A program made the translations under genes and the position numbers. A stretch of 64,000 bases of DNA, taken from NCBI RefSeq assembly GCF_036226765.1, contig NZ_CP109017.1, forward strand, positions 2,858,501 through 2,922,500, read 5' to 3'. This DNA comes from Streptomyces sp. NBC_00670 (GTDB lineage Bacteria > Actinomycetota > Actinomycetes > Streptomycetales > Streptomycetaceae). Under the pieces are notes generated by a model. It did not search any database. It was not told where the DNA came from and saw nothing but the letters and a program-made list of their open reading frames with translations. Numbering within the stretch: position 1 is the first letter of the stretch; every line of letters starts with the position of its first letter. Below, one piece after another: positions 52,683-64,000 of this stretch.

Positions 52683-54888
52683 CGATCGCCTCCCCTGGCC
52701 CGCTGCCGCCCTCGGGCGGCCCTTGCGTCGTACTCGTCCCGCGTACCGCGCCGGCCGTACTCGCCGTGCCCGCGGCACCGTCCTGTCCGCCGGCCCCCGC
52801 GGGACCGGCGCCGTCCTGCCGCCGTACGGCACCCGACGCGCGCGGTACGACGCGGGCGCCGCTGCCGGGCAGCGCGGTCGGGTCGGCCGCCGGGCTCACC
52901 GAGGCCAGCCGCGGCGTGCGCGGCGGCAGCGGCCCCCGGTCGCCGGCCCCGGGCTGCAACGGCACCGAGGCGACATTGCTCACACCGGCCCCCGCGCCGA
53001 ACCCGGTACCGGCGCGCGCGTCGGTACCGGCCTGCGTGCCCGGTCCGTCGCCCCGCCGCCGGCCGTCGCCGTTCCCGCCGTCCTTGCCGCCCCCGCCGTC
53101 CCTGCCCGCGCGGTTGCGCCGCGAGTCCGCGGGCTCCAGGGGTATCGGGGAGCCCCGCAGCGGCTCGTCCGCCGTGCGCGGCAGCGTCAGCCGGAACTGC
53201 GAACCGCCGCCCGGCTCGCCCCATGCCTGCAGCCAGCCGCCGTGCAGCCGGGCGTCCTCCAGGGCGATCGACAGCCCCAGACCCGTGCCCCCGGTGGTTC
53301 GCGCGCGTGCCGGGTCCGCCCGCCAGAAGCGGCTGAACACCCGGGTCGCCTCCCCCGGCTTCAGTCCCACCCCGTAGTCGCGCACCGCCACCGCCACCGC
53401 GCCGCCCGCGGCGGCCAGCTTGACGACGACGTCCCGTCCCTCGCCGTGCTCCACGGCGTTGACGACCAGGTTGCGCAGCACCCGCTCCACGCGCCGGGCG
53501 TCGGCCTCGGCGACGACGGGCTGCTGGTCGCCCACGACCCGTATTCGGGTGCCCTTGCGCTCCGAGAGCGGCTCGGCCCCGGTGACCACCCGCCGCACGA
53601 CCTCGCGCAGGTCGATCGGCTCGGCCTCCAGCGCCGCCGCGCCCGCGTCGAACCGGCTGATCTCCAGCAGATCGGCGAGCAGCGTCTCGAAGCGGTCCAG
53701 CTGGTCGGCGAGGAGTTCCGCCGACCGGGCGGTCACCGGATCGAAGTCCACGCGCGCGTCATGGATGACGTCCGCCGCCATCCGCACGGTCGTCAGCGGG
53801 GTGCGCAGCTCGTGCGAGACGTCCGAGACGAACCGCCGCTGCATCCGGGACAGGTCCTCCAGCTGCTGGATCTTGAGCTGCAGGTTCTGCGCCATCTTGT
53901 TGAAGGCCTCGCCCAGACGCGCGATGTCGTCCTCGCCGGTGACCTTCATCCGTTCCTGGAGGCGCCCCGCGGACAGCCGCTCGGCGATCCCGGCCGCCAT
54001 CCGCACGGGGGTGACGACCTGGCGCACCACGAGCCACGCGATCGCCCCGAGCAGGACGACGACGAACAGCCCCGCCGTCGCCAGCGTGCCCTTGACCAGG
54101 CTGAGCGACTTCTCCTCCTGCGTGAGCGGGAAGAGGTAGTACAGCTGGTAGGGGTTGCCGTTGGGGTCGTTGACCTGCTTGCCGATGATCAGCCCCGGCT
54201 GCGCCTCGCCCTTGCCCCTGGTGTAGACGATGCGGGTGTAGCTCTGCACCGCGCCGGTGCCCGCGTCGACCCGCTTGCGCAGTTCCTCGGGGACGCTCAG
54301 GCTCCAGTCGACGCCGCCGGAGGCGCGCGGTCCGAAGCCCCGCCCCTCGTTGTCCGCGGCGGTGGTGCTCAGCGTGACGACGTCGAAGGCGCCCTGGCCG
54401 CCGCTGGACAGCGACTCGACGAGATCGCTGAGCCAGCCGCTGATGTTCTGCACGGTGTCGCCGTCGCCGCCCGCGGCGGAGCTGTCGTCCCCGCCGCCGC
54501 TCGCCGCGCTGTCGGCCCGTTGCCCGGCCACGGTGAACCCGCCGGTCGCCTGGCTCTGCGAGGCCTTCACCTTGGCGTCAAGCAGCCCGTTGCGCACCTG
54601 GCCGATGACGACGAAGCCCAGCAGCAGCACCACGCCGAGCGACATCAGCAGCGTCGTGGCAACGATCTTGAGCTGGATGTTGCGGCGCCACAGCCGCATC
54701 ACCGGCAGCAGCGGACGCCGCACCCAGCGCATCACGAGCCGCAGCACGGGACTGCCCTGCACCCCGCCCTGCAGCAGCCCGCCGGCGAACAGCCGTGCCC
54801 AGCGGGAGCCCTTCGCCTTCACACCGACAGGCCGCTCCGGGCGGGCCCCGGACCGGCCGGGCGCCGAAGCGGCACTGTCCCCGGGCAT
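52672..54888 (-). CDS. mtrB: MtrB sensor histidine kinase
   Basis: Membrane sensor of 738 aa. Two helices (about 65-90 and 270-295) flank an external sensor domain; a HAMP linker follows (RMAAGIAERLSAGRLQERM). The phosphorylated His is H359 in DVSHELRTPLTTVRMA. The ATPase has the N box LRNLVVNAVEHGEGRDVVV and G boxes RTTGGTGLGLSIALEDARLHGG. The C-terminal 170 residues are Gly/Arg/Pro-rich and disordered. The ATG starts one base after the mtrA stop (TGACATG). MtrAB coordinates division, envelope and, in Streptomyces, development. Confidence 0.96.
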   Translation of the reverse strand: MPGDSAASAPGRSGARPERPVGVKAKGSRWARLFAGGLLQGGVQGSPVLRLVMRWVRRPLLPVMRLWRRNIQLKIVATTLLMSLGVVLLLGFVVIGQVRNGLLDAKVKASQSQATGGFTVAGQRADSAASGGGDDSSAAGGDGDTVQNISGWLSDLVESLSSGGQGAFDVVTLSTTAADNEGRGFGPRASGGVDWSLSVPEELRKRVDAGTGAVQSYTRIVYTRGKGEAQPGLIIGKQVNDPNGNPYQLYYLFPLTQEEKSLSLVKGTLATAGLFVVVLLGAIAWLVVRQVVTPVRMAAGIAERLSAGRLQERMKVTGEDDIARLGEAFNKMAQNLQLKIQQLEDLSRMQRRFVSDVSHELRTPLTTVRMAADVIHDARVDFDPVTARSAELLADQLDRFETLLADLLEISRFDAGAAALEAEPIDLREVVRRVVTGAEPLSERKGTRIRVVGDQQPVVAEADARRVERVLRNLVVNAVEHGEGRDVVVKLAAAGGAVAVAVRDYGVGLKPGEATRVFSRFWRADPARARTTGGTGLGLSIALEDARLHGGWLQAWGEPGGGSQFRLTLPRTADEPLRGSPIPLEPADSRRNRAGRDGGGGKDGGNGDGRRRGDGPGTQAGTDARAGTGFGAGAGVSNVASVPLQPGAGDRGPLPPRTPRLASVSPAADPTALPGSGARVVPRASGAVRRQDGAGPAGAGGQDGAAGTASTAGAVRGTSTTQGPPEGGSGPGEAIGGG

Positions 54889-54889
54889 G

Positions 54890-55579
54890 TCAGCTCGGTC
54901 CTGCCTTGTATCCGACACCACGGACGGTCACCACGATCTCCGGCTTCTCCGGGTCCTTCTCGACCTTGGAGCGCAGCCGCTGGACGTGCACGTTGACCAG
55001 GCGGGTGTCCGCCGCGTGGCGGTAGCCCCAGACCTGCTCGAGGAGCACCTCGCGGGTGAACACCTGCCACGGCTTGCGCGCCAGCGCCACCAGCAGGTCG
55101 AACTCCAGCGGGGTCAGCGCGATCGACTGCCCGTCGCGCTTCACGGAGTGCCCGGCCACGTCGATGACCAGGTCGCCTATGGCGAGCTGTTCCGGCGCCG
55201 GCTCCTCCGACCTGCGCAGCCGCGCCCGTATCCGGGCCACCAGCTCCTTCGGCTTGAACGGCTTGACGATGTAGTCGTCGGCCCCCGATTCCAGGCCCAC
55301 CACCACGTCGACCGTGTCGCTCTTGGCGGTCAGCATGACGATGGGCACCCCGGACTCCGCCCGGATGAGCCGGCACACCTCGATGCCGTCCCGTCCGGGC
55401 AGCATCAGATCGAGGAGGACCAGATCCGGCTTGGTCTCGCGGAATGCGGCCAGCGCCTTGTCGCCGTCGGCTACGAAAGACGGCTCAAAACCTTCACCAC
55501 GCAACACGATGCCGAGCATCTCGGCCAGTGCGGTGTCGTCGTCGACGACAAGGACTCGTCCCTTCATAAACGCCATCAT
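54890..55579 (-). CDS. mtrA: MtrA response regulator
   Basis: OmpR-type DNA-binding regulator of 229 aa, partner of MtrB. The receiver has VLVVDDDTALAEML, phospho-acceptor D57 (D53 if the later MKGRVL start is used) in LVLLDLMLPG, and K in YIVKPFKPKEL. The winged helix is LTPLEFDLLVALARKPWQVFTREVLLEQVWGYRHAADTRLVNVHVQRLRSKVE. The sequence matches my recollection of streptomycete MtrA almost throughout. It is 4 bp downstream of mtnA and is followed by mtrB and lpqB. Confidence 0.97.
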   Translation of the reverse strand: MMAFMKGRVLVVDDDTALAEMLGIVLRGEGFEPSFVADGDKALAAFRETKPDLVLLDLMLPGRDGIEVCRLIRAESGVPIVMLTAKSDTVDVVVGLESGADDYIVKPFKPKELVARIRARLRRSEEPAPEQLAIGDLVIDVAGHSVKRDGQSIALTPLEFDLLVALARKPWQVFTREVLLEQVWGYRHAADTRLVNVHVQRLRSKVEKDPEKPEIVVTVRGVGYKAGPS

Positions 55580-55583
55580 CCCA

Positions 55584-56759
55584 TTAGCTCATCGTGGCCT
55601 GACGTGACCTGGCACACAGCTCGGCCAGCGCCTCGGCCGTCACGGGTGAGACGGCGCCCTCCTCGGTGACGATCGCCGTCACCAGCTCGGGCGGCGTCAC
55701 GTCGAACGCCGGGTTGTACGCCTGTGTTCCCAGCGGGGCCACCGGGATCCCGCCGGCCGCCTCGGTGCCCACCACCGGCACCTGCGGCCCGGACAGCTCG
55801 GTGACCTCGTGGCCTCCGCGCTGCTCCACCTCGATGGACGCTCCGTCGGGGGTGTCCGGATCCACCGTCGTCACCGGCGCGACGACGAGGAACGGCACGT
55901 GGTGGTAGCGGGCCAGCACCGCCAGCGGATAGGTGCCGATCTTGTTCGCCACCGAGCCGTCGGCGGTGATCCGGTCGGCCCCCACCAGCACCGCGTCCAC
56001 CTCCCCCGCCGCGAACAGCGAACCCGCCGCACTGTCGGTGAGCAGCGTGTACGCCATCCCGTTGCGGGCCGCCTCGTACGCCGTCAGCCGGGCGCCCTGG
56101 AGCAGCGGACGGGTCTCGTCCACCCACAGCCGGCGCAGCCGCCCCGCCCGGTGCGCCGCCAGCGCGACCGCGAACGCCGTGCCCTCCCCGCCCGACACCA
56201 GCGCACCGGTGTTGCAGTGGGTGAGCACCCGGTGGCCGCCGCCGGGCAGCAGCTCGTCGAGCAGCGCCAGCCCGTGCGCGGCCATCCGCGCGCTGGCCTC
56301 GGCGTCCTGCCGGTGCAGCGCCCGCGCCGCCGCGAGCGCCGCCCGGGCGGCCGCCTCCTCGCCTGCGCCCCCGGCGAGCGCCTCCCGGTGGGCGGCCCGG
56401 GCCCGGCGCACGCCCAGGGACAGGTTCACCGCGGTGGGCCGGGCGCTCTCCAGCGTCTGCGCGGCGTCCGCCACGTCGAACCCGCGCGCGGCGGCGAGCG
56501 CGACCCCGTACGCCCCGGCGATCCCGAGCAGCGGCGCCCCCCGCACGGCCAGCCCGCGGATCGCCTCCACCAGGGCGGGCGGGTCCGTGCACACCAGCTC
56601 GACCTCCTCGGCCGGCAGCCGGGTCTGGTCGAGCAGGACCAGCACGGGGCCTTCGGGCGGTTCCTCCCAGCGGATCGCCGGGGTGGCCGGGGTGACCGGG
56701 GCCCCGGAGGGCTCGGCCGGCCGGTTGTCGTCGCCGCTGTGCGCGTACTGATCAGCCAT
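55584..56759 (-). CDS. mtnA: S-methyl-5-thioribose-1-phosphate isomerase
   Basis: Methionine salvage enzyme (391 aa) converting methylthioribose-1-phosphate to methylthioribulose-1-phosphate; it belongs to the eIF2B-like fold. The catalytic cysteine is C182 (VLTHCNTGALVSGG) and the aspartate D262 (VGADRITADGSVANKIG). AVRGAPLLGIAGAYG and AYNPAFDVTP are family signatures. A short disordered leader (residues 1-28) precedes the fold. It heads the mtrA-mtrB-lpqB run, separated from mtrA by only 4 bp. It is divergent from the gene at 56900. Confidence 0.94.
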   Translation of the reverse strand: MADQYAHSGDDNRPAEPSGAPVTPATPAIRWEEPPEGPVLVLLDQTRLPAEEVELVCTDPPALVEAIRGLAVRGAPLLGIAGAYGVALAAARGFDVADAAQTLESARPTAVNLSLGVRRARAAHREALAGGAGEEAAARAALAAARALHRQDAEASARMAAHGLALLDELLPGGGHRVLTHCNTGALVSGGEGTAFAVALAAHRAGRLRRLWVDETRPLLQGARLTAYEAARNGMAYTLLTDSAAGSLFAAGEVDAVLVGADRITADGSVANKIGTYPLAVLARYHHVPFLVVAPVTTVDPDTPDGASIEVEQRGGHEVTELSGPQVPVVGTEAAGGIPVAPLGTQAYNPAFDVTPPELVTAIVTEEGAVSPVTAEALAELCARSRQATMS

Positions 56760-56899
56760 CCGTCCAGTCTGCCCCGGATACGGCGCACAGCAGAAGGCGT
56801 ACAGCCCGGACGGCCCCCGGTCACGCTCCGGGCACCCCATGGCACGATGGCAGCCAATGGGCCGCCGCGACCGCGGACGGGCACCGAGAAGGAGCGACG

Positions 56900-58369
56900 A
56901 TGACCGACACTCCGGGCTGGGCCTCGCCCGGATCTGCCCCCTCCGACGGACCGGACACCCCCGGCGCCGCACAGCCACCCGAGCAGCCCTCGGACCGGAG
57001 CCCCGACCAGGGCGAGCAGGGCGGCGCCGACCAGGCGCCCTCCAAGTGGTCCAAGGAGCAGCCTCCGGCCGGGCAGTGGACCGCTCCGCAGCCCCCGTCG
57101 GCCCCGCAGCCACCACCCCAGACCCCGCAGTCCCCGCAGTCCCCGCAGTCCCCGCAGTCCCCGCAGTCCGGCCCCGGCTACCCCGGCTGGGGGACCCCGC
57201 CGCCCCCGCCGACGCCCGGCACCGGCCCGCAGGGCGGCGGACCCGGCGGCGGACCCGGCGGCGGACCCGGTTACGGACCCGGCTACGGAGCCCCTGGATA
57301 CGGAGCTCCCGGTTACGGTTACGGCGGGCCCGGCTACGGGGGCCCCGGCTACGGCCCGCCCGCCGGCTGGGGCGGCCCCTGGGGCGGACCCCCGCCCGCG
57401 GCCAAGCCCGGCGTCATCCCGCTGCGCCCGCTCGGCATCGGCGAGATCCTCGACGGCGCCGTCACCACCATGCGCACCCACTGGCGCACGGTCCTCGGCA
57501 TCTGCCTGGCCCTCGCCGTCCTCACGGAGCTCGTCGTCGTCCTGCTCCAGGGCCTCTACCTCGACAACACCGCCGTCCTCGACGACCCCAGCGCCACCCC
57601 CGAGGAGACGCTCCGCGCCGCCGGCGGCTCGATGCTGAACTCCAGCGTCGTCCTCCTCGTCACCGCCATCGCCGCCATAGCCGCGACGGCCCTGCTGACG
57701 CCCGTGATGAGCCGCTCCGTGCTCGGCCGGCCGGTCACCGCCGGCGAGATCGCCCGGGACGTCCGGCCGCAGCTGCCCCGGCTGTGCGGGCTGACGCTGC
57801 TGCTGCCGCTCATCGGCGCCGCGATCATCGGCCTCGGCACCCTGCCCGGCATCCTCGTCGCCCTGGGCGGCGCGACGGCGGGAGGCGCCGCGCTGGCCGT
57901 GCTCGGCGGGATGGCCGCGAGCGTCCTGGCCACCTGGGTCGTCGTACGGTTCTCGCTCGCGCCGCCCGCGCTGATGCTGGAGAAGCAGAGCATCCGCAAG
58001 GCCTTCGCCCGCTCCGCCAAGCTCGTCAGCGGCTCGTGGTGGCGGGTCTTCGGGATCCAGCTGCTGGCCCGGCTCATCGCCGGGATCATCGGGTCGGTCA
58101 TCGCCGTGCCCTTCACCGTCCTGGCCGGTGTGCTCACCGGCAACGGCATCGGCAACTTCCTCGACGGCACCGCCGACCTGGGCTGGTCCTTCCTGATGAT
58201 CAGCGGCATCGGCGGGGTGATCGGCTCCACCCTGACCCTGCCCCTCACGGCCGGGGTGACCTCGCTGCTCTACATCGATCTGCGCATCCGGCGCGAGGCC
58301 CTCGACCTCGAACTCGCCCGCGCCGCCGGCGTCGAGGGCCCCGGCTCCGGCACCGCCCCGCGGAGCTGA
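56900..58369 (+). CDS. Membrane protein with Pro/Gly-rich leader (GDPD membrane-domain-like)
   Basis: Protein of 489 aa starting at an ATG with AAGGAG at 5 nt. Residues 1-165 are disordered, with a PQS repeat and a GYG-rich stretch; residues 175-470 hold about six hydrophobic helices. Conserved parts are IPLRPLGIGEILDGAVTTMRTHWRTV and the segment MLEKQSIRKAFARSAKLVSGSWWRVFGI, typical of proteins annotated as glycerophosphoryl diester phosphodiesterase membrane domain. No phosphodiesterase catalytic domain is present. It starts a five-gene run. Confidence 0.8.
   Translation: MTDTPGWASPGSAPSDGPDTPGAAQPPEQPSDRSPDQGEQGGADQAPSKWSKEQPPAGQWTAPQPPSAPQPPPQTPQSPQSPQSPQSPQSGPGYPGWGTPPPPPTPGTGPQGGGPGGGPGGGPGYGPGYGAPGYGAPGYGYGGPGYGGPGYGPPAGWGGPWGGPPPAAKPGVIPLRPLGIGEILDGAVTTMRTHWRTVLGICLALAVLTELVVVLLQGLYLDNTAVLDDPSATPEETLRAAGGSMLNSSVVLLVTAIAAIAATALLTPVMSRSVLGRPVTAGEIARDVRPQLPRLCGLTLLLPLIGAAIIGLGTLPGILVALGGATAGGAALAVLGGMAASVLATWVVVRFSLAPPALMLEKQSIRKAFARSAKLVSGSWWRVFGIQLLARLIAGIIGSVIAVPFTVLAGVLTGNGIGNFLDGTADLGWSFLMISGIGGVIGSTLTLPLTAGVTSLLYIDLRIRREALDLELARAAGVEGPGSGTAPRS
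57125..57169 (+). repeat. 9-bp tandem repeat encoding PQS x5
   Basis: Five perfect copies of CCGCAGTCC in the disordered leader of the membrane protein. Confidence 0.92.
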
Positions 58370-58373
58370 ACCG

Positions 58374-59096
58374 GTGAGCCGGGCGGGGGGAGTACTGGCG
58401 CTGCTGCCCGCCGGGTGGCGGGCCGGCGACGACGCACCGCCGTTGACGGTCCCGCGCGACCCCGCGCGGGGCGCCGCCCGGCGCGAACTGTCCAAGCCGA
58501 TGTACCACCAGGACGACCCCAGCCTGCTCCAGCGCGCCCTCGACGCCTTCTGGGACCGGCTCGACCGCCTCCTGGGCGCCGCCTCGTCCACCGCCCCGGG
58601 CGGCACCGTCGGCCTCGTCGTCATCGTCCTCGTGGTCGTCGCCCTGCTCGCCGCCCTGTGGTGGCGCCTGGGCACCCCCCGCCGGACGCCCGCCTCCGCT
58701 CCCGCCCTCTTCGACGACCGCCCCCGCAGCGCCGCCGAACACCGCGCGGCCGCCGCGGCGCACGCCGCCCAGGGCCACTGGAACACGGCGGTCCAGGAAC
58801 GCATGCGCGCCCTCGTCCGCGCCCTGGAGGAACGGGCGCTGCTCGACCCCCGCCCTGGTCGCACCGCCGACGAGGCCGCCTCCGAGGCCGCCCGCCCCCT
58901 CCCCGGCCACGCGGCCCGGCTCCACACCGCCGCCCGCGACTTCGACGACGTCACATACGGCGGCCGGACCGCGGACGAAGCCACGTACCGCAAGATGTCC
59001 GCCCTCGACGACGACCTGCGGCGCACCCGCCCCCACCTCGCCGCGAGCGCCCCGCACACCACGGACGGCAACAGCCCCGGGGGAGCCGCCGGATGA
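58374..59096 (+). CDS. DUF4129-domain membrane protein
   Basis: Protein of 240 aa with one membrane helix (about residues 80-100, GLVVIVLVVVALLAALWW). The cytoplasmic C-terminal part (AAAAAHAAQGHWNTAVQERMRALVRALEERALL and PHTAARDFDDVTYGG-like region) is the DUF4129 pattern, which I know from operons with MoxR and DUF58 proteins. The start is a GTG 4 bp after the previous stop. It is coupled to the next gene by an ATGA overlap. Function is unknown, perhaps as a membrane assembly factor. Confidence 0.85.
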   Translation: MSRAGGVLALLPAGWRAGDDAPPLTVPRDPARGAARRELSKPMYHQDDPSLLQRALDAFWDRLDRLLGAASSTAPGGTVGLVVIVLVVVALLAALWWRLGTPRRTPASAPALFDDRPRSAAEHRAAAAAHAAQGHWNTAVQERMRALVRALEERALLDPRPGRTADEAASEAARPLPGHAARLHTAARDFDDVTYGGRTADEATYRKMSALDDDLRRTRPHLAASAPHTTDGNSPGGAAG

Positions 59097-60324
59097 CCAC
59101 CGCGCCACCGGCCACGGACCCGCGCCCGGCCGCCCCGACGGGCACCTCCGTCTCGCCCACCGCCCGCCAGGTGTGGACCCGCACGCGGGGCATCCTGCTC
59201 GCGCTGCTGCTCCTGCTCGCTGCCGGCATCGCCGTCGCCGCGATCCGCTCCGGCACCGACCACGGCCGCCTGGACCCCCGCTCCGCCGACCGCTCCGGCA
59301 GCCGCGCCGTCGCCGAACTGCTGAACGACCGGGGCGTCTCCACCCGCGTGGTCACCACCCTCGCCGCGGCCCGCACCGCCGCCGGCCCCGACACCACCCT
59401 CCTCGTCGCCTCCCCCGACCTGCTGACCGAACCTCAGCAGCACGCCCTGCGCGAGGCGACCCGGAACTCCGACGGCCGCACGGTCCTGATCGCCCCCGGC
59501 GGACCGTCCGTCGGCACCCTCGCGCCCGGCGTCCAGGCCGACGCCGCCCCCAGCTTCGACTCCACGCTCGCCCCCGACTGCGCCCTGCCCGCCGCCCGGC
59601 GCGCGGGCCCCGCCGACACCGGCGGCCTGCGCTACACCACCGACGACGTCCGCGCCGACCTGTGCTACCCCAGCGACGGCCTGGCCACCCTCGTCCGCCT
59701 TCCGGCCACCGGCGGCGACACCGGTACCGCCCGCTCCGGCGACACCGTGGTCCTCGGCGCGCCCGACATCCTCTACAACGACCGCCTCGACGACGAGGGC
59801 AACGCCTCCCTCGCCCTGCAACTCCTCGGCTCCCGCCCCCATCTGGTCTGGTACCTCCCCTCGCTCTCCGACGACTCGGCCACCGACACCGGCGACCGCA
59901 CCTTCTTCAGCCTCATCCCCTCCGGCTGGCTCTGGGGCACGCTGCAACTCTTCGTCGCCGCCGCCCTCTCCGCCCTGTGGCGGGCACGCCGGCTCGGCCC
60001 CCTCGTGCCCGAAAGACTCCCCGTCGCGATCCGCGCCTCCGAGACCGTCGAAGGCCGCGCCCGCCTCTACCGCCGCACCGACGCCCGCGACCGCGCGGCC
60101 GCCGCTCTCCGCTCCGCCACCCGCATCCGCCTCGCCCCCCTCGTCGGCGTTCCCCCGGCCCAGGCACACACACCCGAGGCCCTGCTCCCCGCCCTCTCCG
60201 CCCGCCTGCACGGCGACGGACAGGCCCTGCACACCCTCCTCTTCGGCCCCGCACCCGGCGACAACGCAGGCCTCATCGCCCTCGCCGACCGACTCGACGC
60301 CCTCGAAAGTGAGGTACGCCGTCC

Positions 60325-60328
<4 letters not shown>
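59093..60328 (+). CDS. DUF4350-domain membrane protein
   Basis: Protein of 411 aa with a membrane helix at about 33-53 and another near 283-303. The external part between them (SRAVAELLNDRGVSTRVVTTL, TLLVASPDLLTEPQ, VVLGAPDILYNDRLDDEGNASLALQLLG) matches DUF4350, a fold related to glutamine-amidotransferase-like domains without obvious catalytic residues. The start ATG overlaps the preceding stop; the stop overlaps the MoxR start, so translation should be coupled through the run. Confidence 0.86.
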
Positions 60329-61316
<988 letters not shown>

Positions 61317-61317
<1 letters not shown>

Positions 61318-62627
61318 TGGCACTCACCGGACGCGCCGCACTGCTCGCGGCCCTCGGCACCCTCCCGGTCGGCCTCTGGGCGCCCAGCTGGACGGGCATC
61401 CTCGCCGTCGACGGCACCCTCGCCCTGGCCTGCGCCTGCGACTACGCCCTCGCGGCCCCCGTACGACGCCTGGGCCTGGCCCGCTCCGGCGACACCTCCG
61501 TACGCCTGGGCGAACCGGCCGACGTGACGCTCACGGTCACCAACCCCACCGGCCGCCTGCTGCGCGCCCGCCTCCGCGACGCCTGGCCGCCCAGCAGTTG
61601 GCAGCCCGGCACCGAAGTCACCGCGTCCCGCCACCGCCTGACCGTCCCGCCGGGCGAACGCCGCAGGCTGACGACCCGTCTGCGCCCCACCCGCCGCGGT
61701 GACCGCCACGCGGACCGTGTCACCGTCCGCTCCTACGGTCCCCTCGGCCTGTTCGCCCGCCAGGGCACCCACAAGGTCCCGTGGACCGTCCGCGTCTTCC
61801 CCCCGTTCTCCAGCCGCAAGCACCTGCCCTCGAAACTGGCCCGGCTGCGCGAACTCGACGGCCGCACCAGCGTCCTCACCCGCGGCGAGGGCACCGAATT
61901 CGACAGCCTGCGCGACTACGTCCCCGGCGACGACACCCGCTCCATCGACTGGCGTGCCACCGCCCGCAGCACCACCGTCGCCGTCCGCACCTGGCGTCCC
62001 GAACGCGACCGCCACATCCTCATCGTCCTCGACACCGGCCGCACCTCGGCCGGCCGCGTCGGTGACATCCCGCGCCTGGACGCCGCCATGGACGCGGCAC
62101 TCCTCCTGGCCGCCCTCGCCTCCCGCGCGGGCGACCGCGTCGACCTGCTCGCCTACGACCGAGGCATCCGCGCCCTGGTACAGGGACGCGCCGCCCGCGA
62201 CGTCCTCCCGTCCCTGGTCAACACGATGGCCACACTGGAGCCCGCGCTGGTCGAACTGGATGCCCGGGGCCTGACCGCCACGGCCCTTCGCACGGCGCCA
62301 CGCCGCTCCCTGATCGTCCTGCTGACGACTCTGGACGCCGCCCCCGTCGAAGAGGGGATCCTGCCCGTCCTGAGCCGCCTCACCCAACGCCACACGGTCC
62401 TACTGGCCGCGGTGTCCGACCCCCACATCGCGGCCATGGCAAAGGCCCGGGGCAACATCGACGCGGTGTACGAGGCGGCAGCGGCATCCAAGGCCCAGGC
62501 AGACCGCGAACGAACGGCGGAACAGCTCCGCCGCCGCGGCGTGACGGTCGTCGACGCGACACCGGACAACCTGGCGCCGGCGCTCGCGGACGCGTATTTG
62601 GCATTGAAGGCGGCGGGCCGTCTGTGA
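61317..62627 (+). CDS. DUF58-domain protein (MoxR partner)
   Basis: Protein of 436 aa. Two N-terminal hydrophobic segments (residues 5-50) are followed by a beta-rich domain (DVTLTVTNPTGRLLRARLRDAWP) and the DUF58 signature GEGTEFDSLRDYVPGDDTRSIDWRATARS, then a vWA-like fold with HILIVLDTGRTSAG. The MIDAS-like residues are partial (LDTGRTS instead of DxSxS). It probably associates with the MoxR ATPase. It ends the run and faces the rRNA operon, with a bidirectional terminator between. Confidence 0.93.
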
Positions 62628-62674
62628 AGGCCGAGGGGCAATCGATGCCGGCGCCGGAATCGCCGTAAACGCAA

Positions 62675-62713
62675 AAAAGCCCCTGCACCGGACAACCCGG
62701 TACAGGGGCTTTT
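62675..62713 (-). terminator. Terminator shared by the rRNA operon and the DUF58 run
   Basis: Long inverted repeat AAAAGCCCCTG / CAGGGGCTTTT with an inner CACCGG/CCGGTA pairing and T/A runs on both sides. It stands between convergent transcription units, 11 bp past the 5S gene. Confidence 0.92.
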
Positions 62714-62724
62714 CTACACGTATT

Positions 62725-62843
62725 GTTCGGCGGTGTCCTACTCTCCCACAGGGTCCCCCCTGCAGTACCATCGGCGCTGTAAGGCTTAGCTTCCGGGTTC
62801 GGAATGTAACCGGGCGTTTCCCCTACGCTATGACCACCGAAAC
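62725..62843 (-). rRNA. rrf: 5S ribosomal RNA
   Basis: The minus strand reads GTTTCGGTGGTCATAGCG at the 5' end and GAGTAGGACACCGCCGAACA at the 3' end, the standard streptomycete 5S sequence of about 119-120 nt. Ends are approximate by one or two bases. Confidence 0.96.
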
Positions 62844-62929
62844 ACTATGAAACACACAACCCGGCACACCATTCACATGGCAGCGGTTGTTCGTGGTTTC
62901 AGAACCAACACAGTGGACGCGAGCAACTG

Positions 62930-64000
<1,071 letters not shown>

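Overview
The window is chromosomal DNA from a high-GC actinobacterium, almost certainly a Streptomyces. The evidence is the very high G+C with strong third-position GC bias, many GTG starts, and a gene order that matches, from memory, the S. coelicolor core chromosome: ftsX-ftsE, prfB, the pkaB/pkaA kinase pair, an NAD-glutamate dehydrogenase, secA, a long-form hibernation factor, comF, lpqB-mtrB-mtrA, mtnA, and then an rRNA operon. No phage, plasmid, CRISPR array or intact insertion sequence is visible. Species cannot be assigned from sequence reading alone.

Layout. 1-3.2 kb: cell division genes ftsX (cut by the window edge) and ftsE, a small zinc-ribbon membrane protein and an LAETG cell-wall-anchored protein. 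3.2-12.9 kb: peptide chain release factor 2, two Ser/Thr kinases (PkaB and PkaA types) and a divergent 1510-residue FHA/FtsK-type protein that could be a phosphothreonine reader. 13-16.9 kb: a three-gene sugar ABC importer with no ATPase of its own; its first permease carries an unusual external domain. 17-29.9 kb: a cell-wall glycopolymer (teichoic-acid-like) locus with two TagF-like polymerases, two GT2 glycosyltransferases in mirror-image order, a GT87-type membrane transferase and a TagH/TagG exporter. It is interrupted by the peroxide-defence pair ohr/ohrR. 30-34.4 kb: TetR and AraC regulators, an alpha/beta hydrolase and a GT-C-like membrane protein whose reading frame contains a copy of a dispersed repeat.

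34.5-45.5 kb: the 1701-residue glutamate dehydrogenase, a HAD phosphatase, two small conserved proteins and secA. 45.7-50.6 kb: a GNAT acetyltransferase, a YcaQ-type winged-helix protein, an orphan NarL-type response regulator, hpf and comF. 50.8-56.8 kb: lpqB-mtrB-mtrA-mtnA, closely spaced on one strand and probably one transcript controlling envelope homeostasis. 56.9-62.6 kb: a five-gene rightward run of membrane proteins, DUF4129, DUF4350, MoxR ATPase and DUF58, converging on an rRNA operon whose 5S and 3' part of 23S lie on the minus strand at the right edge.

The most unusual material is outside the ordinary genes. A GC-rich two-part repeat (a 20-bp-arm hairpin 'A' and a purine-rich tract 'B') recurs at least seven times, mostly next to stop codons, and once inside a membrane-protein gene without breaking the frame. 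Short tandem repeats of 7, 8, 9, 15, 21 and 22 bp are frequent at gene ends, in leaders and in protein linkers, and one gene junction carries a duplicated 36-bp gene end that creates a 31-codon mini-ORF.
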